The notes under the pieces: model-generated | The model's database searches: none | What the model was told of the DNA's origin: nothing | The model's input: only the letters and a program-made list of their open reading frames with translations | Made by a program: the position numbers and the translations under genes | Shown: piece by piece, positions 31,874-35,429 of the stretch | Layout: each line of letters begins with the position of its first letter | Numbering within the stretch: the first letter of the stretch is position 1 | From: Candidatus Baltobacteraceae bacterium | Lineage (GTDB): Bacteria; Vulcanimicrobiota; Vulcanimicrobiia; Vulcanimicrobiales; Vulcanimicrobiaceae | NCBI GenBank assembly: GCA_036488875.1 | Contig: DASXGW010000006.1 | Coordinates: forward strand, 1 to 35,429 | Length of the DNA: 35,429 nucleotides | Direction: 5' to 3'

Positions 31874-33205
31874 ATGAGGCCGCAGTTGCTGCGCCGGCTC
31901 AACACCTTCGATCTCGCATTGATCGCGGTCGGCATCGTGATCGGCTCCGGAATCTTCCGCACGCCGGCGGTCGTCGCACAGCGCGCACACCTGCCCGCGT
32001 TGATTCTCGGGTGCTGGTTTGCCGGCGGCATCATCGCGCTGATCGGCGCGTTCATCTTTGCCGAGCTCGCCGCGCGCCGGCCCTTGGACGGCGGACTCTA
32101 CGGCTATCTGAAGGATGCCTACCACCCGGTCGTGGTCTTCGTTTTCGGGTGGACGTTCCTGTTCATCGTCAGCACGGGCGCAAACGCCGCCGCGGCGGTG
32201 CTGTTCGCGGGATACGTGGAGCCGCTGGCCGGGATAAACGTCGACACCCGGCTCGTCGCTGCAGTCACGCTTCTCGCGCTCGCTTGCATCAATCTCCTCG
32301 GGGTACGCCAGGGCGGCAACTGGCAAAACGCGACGACGGTATTGAAGGCCGGCGCACTGGCTGCATTGATCGTCGTTTGCCTGTCGGCGCATCCGCAGGC
32401 TCACCAGGCCGCAACGCAAGTGCTGAGCGATCGCGTGGGACTTCTCGGTGCGCTGGGCGTCGCGATGCTTCCCATCCTTTTCAGCTACAACGGCTTCCAG
32501 AACGCTACGCTCATTTCTGCCGAAACGATCGAACCGGCGCGAACGATCCCGCGCGCGCTGCTGATCGGAATGATGGCCGTCGTCGTGCTCTACGTCTTAG
32601 CCAACTTCGGATATCTGCACGTTCTGGGCGCGACGGCACTGGCCGGCAGTACGGTTCCCGCCGCGGCTGCGATGGACGCGGTCGTCGGCCCGATCGGCGA
32701 AAAGCTCATCGCGATCGCGATTGCACTCTCGACGCTCGGCTACCTCAGCACGTGCATGCTCGTCCACCCTCGCGTCTACTATCACATGGCCGCCGACGGT
32801 CTATTCTTCCGGCCGCTGGCATGGGTCAGCGAATCTCGACGGGTACCCGTCGTCGCGATCTTGCTGCAAGCCGTCATCGCGTCGGCGATCGCCCTGAGCG
32901 GAAGCTACGAGCAAATCATCAACTGGGTCGTTTTACCGCAATGGCTCTTTTCGGGTCTGGCGGCCGTCGCGCTCTTCATCTTCCGCCGGCGTGATGCCGG
33001 CAAGCCCGCGCCGGCCACGCGCGTGCCGGGGCATCCGTATACGACGGCACTGTTTATCGCCGCTCTCGCCGGGATCTTCATTAGCGAGTTCGTCATCTAT
33101 CCGCGCGACACCGTGTACGGCATTGCCGTACTCGTCAGCGGCGCAATCGTCTTCGCGGTGTGGCAGCGCCGGCGGCGCCCGCCGCAGCCGCAGATAACGC
33201 CGTAA
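31874..33205 (+). CDS. APC-superfamily amino-acid permease
   Basis: Protein of 443 residues with about 12 hydrophobic helices. The start ATG 31874 has GAGGAAG eight bases upstream; a much longer frame upstream is antisense to the peptidase gene and not real. The first helix carries the substrate-binding GSGIFRTP signature of the amino acid-polyamine-organocation family (residues 24-31). FSYNGFQNATLISAETIEPARTIPRA, split across helix 6 and its loop, is typical of LAT/exchanger-like members. It is expected to move amino acids across the inner membrane with proton or by exchange; specificity is not readable. Its last 71 bases overlap the end of the convergent gene, which is unusually long for such an overlap. 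Confidence 0.93.
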   Translation: MRPQLLRRLNTFDLALIAVGIVIGSGIFRTPAVVAQRAHLPALILGCWFAGGIIALIGAFIFAELAARRPLDGGLYGYLKDAYHPVVVFVFGWTFLFIVSTGANAAAAVLFAGYVEPLAGINVDTRLVAAVTLLALACINLLGVRQGGNWQNATTVLKAGALAALIVVCLSAHPQAHQAATQVLSDRVGLLGALGVAMLPILFSYNGFQNATLISAETIEPARTIPRALLIGMMAVVVLYVLANFGYLHVLGATALAGSTVPAAAAMDAVVGPIGEKLIAIAIALSTLGYLSTCMLVHPRVYYHMAADGLFFRPLAWVSESRRVPVVAILLQAVIASAIALSGSYEQIINWVVLPQWLFSGLAAVALFIFRRRDAGKPAPATRVPGHPYTTALFIAALAGIFISEFVIYPRDTVYGIAVLVSGAIVFAVWQRRRRPPQPQITP

Positions 33206-33860
33206 GGCCGTCGCCGACCGAAGCGAACCGGCGGTAGCTATTTTGCCGCTGCTCCACGCGTCCCCAGCCATGGAAGATCAACGTGTGGCCGTTATACTGC
33301 TGCTGCGCGACCGTGACGTCCCACAGATCGGGCAAGACCTGGCCGAAAGCTACGGTGATATCGGCGGAGTCGGTGTGCGCGGGTAAGACGCTCGGGTGAA
33401 AGTGCAGCGCAACGATACGATGCGACGGTTCGTCGATCCACATCGTTCCGTCGCCGTGCTCGTCGTCGCGCTCGAGGCTCGTGAAATCGACGGCAACTGC
33501 TGCGGCCGGGCATCGTTCGCACGGAGCTGACCCGGCACTAAAGCGGTACTCGGCTAGATACTTCGTATCGATCGGTAAGTGGTAATCGTCTTCAACGTAG
33601 GTCGGTTTGTTCGCATCGTCGCCGAGCGTGCGCATCTTCACCACGGCGCCGTCGTCGCGCAACACCATCGCGCGCGAAGAGCGGTCGACGTTGTGTGCCG
33701 GGCCGTGCTCCGTGTAACGGTAAGCAAGCGAAAACGCGGTGACTCCATGGCGTGTTGCGGCAAGCGCCCGTGCGGCATCGCCGGCGAGCGTTCCGGCGTC
33801 GGTCGCCGGCGCCGCCCCGAGCCCCGCGATGACGACCAGGAGCGCAAGTTTTGACCACAT
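33135..33860 (-). CDS. Putative exported protein of unknown function
   Basis: Protein of 241 residues from ATG 33860, where a signal peptide begins ([21 protein letters not shown]). The mature part, rich in beta strands, has [72 protein letters not shown] and [15 protein letters not shown]. The alternation, and the sentence-like GTMWID..SHRIV pattern, recalls LolA/LppX-like sheets that carry lipids, but this is a fold guess without a motif. Two cysteines in CERC may form a disulfide or bind metal. The last 24 residues (Ala-rich, then RRRLRR) lie in the 71-base overlap with the permease gene and may be a late extension after loss of an earlier stop. Confidence 0.65.
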   Translation of the reverse strand: MWSKLALLVVIAGLGAAPATDAGTLAGDAARALAATRHGVTAFSLAYRYTEHGPAHNVDRSSRAMVLRDDGAVVKMRTLGDDANKPTYVEDDYHLPIDTKYLAEYRFSAGSAPCERCPAAAVAVDFTSLERDDEHGDGTMWIDEPSHRIVALHFHPSVLPAHTDSADITVAFGQVLPDLWDVTVAQQQYNGHTLIFHGWGRVEQRQNSYRRFASVGDGLTALSAAAAGAAGAATPRRRLRR

Positions 33861-33903
33861 GGCGAACAGGCTTCTACGAGCGCCCCTGCGTAATCCGCCG
33901 TAC

Positions 33904-35019
33904 ATGAGCAGCGTACGGGTTTTAGTCGGCACCCGTAAGGGCGCGTTCGTTTTGCGCTCGGACGGGACGCGAAAGAGCTGGCAGGTCGACGGACCGTTCT
34001 TTCCCGGATGGGAGATCTATCACGTCAACGGCTCGCCCGCCGAGCCGAACCGCATCTACGTTTCGCAAACCAGCGGCTGGTTTGGGCAGCAAATGCAACG
34101 CTCGGACGATGGCGGCAACACGTGGGAACCCATCGGTAACGAGTTTCTCTACGCCGGCGAGACCGGCACCCATCAATGGTACGACGGCACGCAGCGGCCT
34201 TGGGAGTTCAAGCGCATTTGGCATCTCGAACCATCGGCTACCGATCCCGACGTCGTCCACGCCGGCGCAGAAGACGCCGCCATCTTCCGCTCGGGTGACG
34301 GCGGGAAGACGTGGACCGAACTAGCCGCGCTGCGCAACCACGATTCCGCGCCGTCGTGGCAACCGGGTGCCGGCGGCATGTGCCTGCACACGATCATCTT
34401 CGATCCAAAAGATCCTCAACGAATCTTCGTCGCGATCTCGGCAGCCGGCGCGTTTCGCAGCGACGACGGCGGGCAATCCTGGAAGCCGATCAATCGCGGG
34501 CTCGTTTCGCAGTACATTCCCGACCCCGGCGCGGAAGTTGGCCACTGCGTTCATCGGCTTGCGATGCACCCGTCGCGTCCCAACGTGCTCTTCATGCAGA
34601 AACACTGGGACGTCATGCGAACCGACGACGCCGGCGAATCGTGGCGCGAGATTAGCGGCGATCTGCCAACCGACTTCGGTTTCGCCATCGACGTGCACGC
34701 GCACGAGCCGGACACCGTTTACGTCGTACCGATCAAGAGCGACGAGCAGCACTTCCCGCTCGAGGGCGCGCTGCGCGTCTATCGCAGCCGCAGCGGCGGC
34801 AACCAATGGGAGCCGCTAACGAAGGGACTGCCGCAGCGCGACTGCTACGTCAACGTCCTGCGCGACGCGATGGCCGTCGACGATCTCGATTCGTGCGGCG
34901 TCTATTTCGGAACGACGGGCGGGCAAGTCTACGCGTCCGCCGATGCGGGCGAAACGTGGTCGGCCATCGTTCACGACCTTCCCGCCGTGCTATCAGTCGA
35001 GGTACAGACGCTGGCGTGA
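33904..35019 (+). CDS. BNR/Asp-box beta-propeller (sialidase-like fold)
   Basis: Protein of 371 residues from ATG 33904, without a signal peptide ([17 protein letters not shown]). Six Asp-box motifs (S/T-x-D-x-G-x-T-W) are seen: [50 protein letters not shown] and [10 protein letters not shown], giving a six- or seven-bladed propeller. Automated annotation would call it exo-alpha-sialidase, but the arginine triad and FRIP motif of sialidases are not visible, so glycosidase activity is not supported. It is cytoplasmic by prediction. It overlaps the MoaD/ThiS-like gene by four bases (GTGA), which implies a joint function. Confidence 0.88.
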   Translation: MSSVRVLVGTRKGAFVLRSDGTRKSWQVDGPFFPGWEIYHVNGSPAEPNRIYVSQTSGWFGQQMQRSDDGGNTWEPIGNEFLYAGETGTHQWYDGTQRPWEFKRIWHLEPSATDPDVVHAGAEDAAIFRSGDGGKTWTELAALRNHDSAPSWQPGAGGMCLHTIIFDPKDPQRIFVAISAAGAFRSDDGGQSWKPINRGLVSQYIPDPGAEVGHCVHRLAMHPSRPNVLFMQKHWDVMRTDDAGESWREISGDLPTDFGFAIDVHAHEPDTVYVVPIKSDEQHFPLEGALRVYRSRSGGNQWEPLTKGLPQRDCYVNVLRDAMAVDDLDSCGVYFGTTGGQVYASADAGETWSAIVHDLPAVLSVEVQTLA

Positions 35020-35315
35020 TCCGAGTCGTGCTTCCGTCACACCTGCGCACGCTCGCTCGTATTGAAAGCACCGAGGTGGCTCTCGACGTGGATGGCGATG
35101 CAACGCAAGCAACGGTGCTCGATGCGCTCGAGGAACGTTTCCCCGTTCTTTGCGGGGCCATTCGCGATCGCACGAGCGGGCGACGCCGGCCGTTCATCCG
35201 ATTCTTCGCGTGCCGTCGCGACCTGTCGCACGAGTCCCCCGACGCTCCCCTTCCCGGTGCCGTGCGCGGCGGCGACGAGCCCTTCCTGATCGTCGGCGCC
35301 ATCGCCGGCGGGTAG
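35016..35315 (+). CDS. MoaD/ThiS-like ubiquitin-fold protein
   Basis: Protein of 99 residues from the GTG at 35016. The beta-grasp pattern is visible: [14 protein letters not shown], then [22 protein letters not shown] (the helix), [14 protein letters not shown], and a C-terminal [11 protein letters not shown] ending exactly in Gly-Gly, the group activated by E1-like enzymes in sulphur carriers (MoaD, ThiS) and ubiquitin-like proteins. No MoeB/ThiF, MoaE or ThiG gene is in the window, so its partner must be elsewhere, or the protein acts with the propeller encoded upstream. The pairing of a BNR propeller and a MoaD-like protein is, as I recall, repeated in other genomes. Length is slightly above the usual 80-90. 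Confidence 0.85.
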   Translation: MIRVVLPSHLRTLARIESTEVALDVDGDATQATVLDALEERFPVLCGAIRDRTSGRRRPFIRFFACRRDLSHESPDAPLPGAVRGGDEPFLIVGAIAGG

Positions 35316-35429
35316 GAAATGGACGTCCTCGTGCATATTCTTGAGTTCATAAAGAGGAGGGAATCGCCGTGGCTGGGACGCCTCGTTATCGCCTAGCGTT
35401 CTTCACCGTCGCCTTCGGGGCGCTCGCCG
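35289..35429. repeat. Right copy of 141-bp terminal direct repeat
   Basis: Exact copy of bases 1-141. It contains the last nine codons of the MoaD/ThiS-like gene, the 53-base spacer with the AGGAGG ribosome binding site, and the first 61 bases of the secreted four-cysteine gene. Trimming one copy gives a 35,288-bp circle with an intact gene order across the join. Confidence 0.97.
35369..35429 (+). CDS. Secreted four-cysteine protein, 5' fragment (duplicate of gene at 81)
   Basis: The first 20 codons plus one base of the gene at 81-515, cut by the contig end. It is the same gene seen through the terminal repeat and should not be counted twice. Confidence 0.9.
   Translation, partial: MAGTPRYRLAFFTVAFGALA

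Noticed and set aside
33904-35019. True sialidase
   Set aside because: Asp boxes are present, but the catalytic arginine triad and FRIP motif are not seen and there is no signal peptide.
35289-35429. Phage-type direct terminal repeat
   Set aside because: No capsid, terminase, portal or lysis gene is present anywhere in the window.

Overview
The window is GC-rich bacterial DNA, densely packed with ordinary-looking chromosomal genes. Most products are predicted to be exported or membrane-bound: signal peptides, lipoboxes, beta-propellers and secreted hydrolases. I saw no rRNA, tRNA, CRISPR array, transposase, phage, partition or mobilisation gene. The cell-envelope content, a complete PQQ biosynthesis operon and the overall style suggest a Gram-negative-type, free-living soil or rock bacterium from a poorly cultured lineage. 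Eremiobacterota (WPS-2) is one possibility, but this is an impression that I cannot test here. Bases 1-141 recur exactly as 35289-35429, so the contig closes on itself: either a 35,288-bp circle or a circular path in an assembly graph.

Layout, left to right. 81-1168: two tandem secreted paralogues with a shared cysteine pattern. 1242-1457: a small charged protein. 1429-6468 (minus): a tightly packed operon of MGMT-type DNA repair protein, secreted phosphoesterase and a giant propeller-GGDEF diguanylate cyclase. 6546-7870: two overlapping SGNH/GDSL hydrolases. 8148-9254: an ankyrin protein behind a possibly switch-like leader. 9303-13139: an M3 peptidase and a membrane PDZ-like/GAF sensor without a kinase. 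13145-15238 (minus): a small membrane protein, an exported DJ-1/PfpI protein and an exported protein of unknown function. 15421-17201: a LytS/LytR-type two-component pair. 17227-18560: a lower-GC, overlapping pair made of a HAD phosphatase and a protein with archaeo-eukaryotic primase (AEP) motifs. 18561-19728 (minus): a selenium-binding-protein-like propeller with an apparent frameshift.

20035-24275: a zinc-ribbon protein, a terminator, a fatty-acid desaturase, then pqqA-C-D-E-B in one run. pqqA encodes only 31 residues and pqqC appears to start at CTG. 24284-26984: a second phosphoesterase divergent from a PQQ-type propeller. 27087-28091: an M48 protease with a PQY-repeat tail. 28088-29551 (minus): glutamine synthetase with a leader in which the ribosome binding site has a perfect 10-base complement. 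29711-33205: a divergent S9 peptidase and amino-acid permease. 33135-35315: a putative exported protein, a BNR propeller and a MoaD/ThiS-like ubiquitin-fold protein ending in Gly-Gly.

A theme is peptide and amino-acid scavenging (M3, M48 and S9 peptidases, permease, glutamine synthetase) plus phosphate or lipid ester hydrolysis (two phosphoesterases, two SGNH hydrolases). The least ordinary parts are the HAD-AEP pair, the propeller-MoaD pair, the two candidate leader switches and the circular closure.
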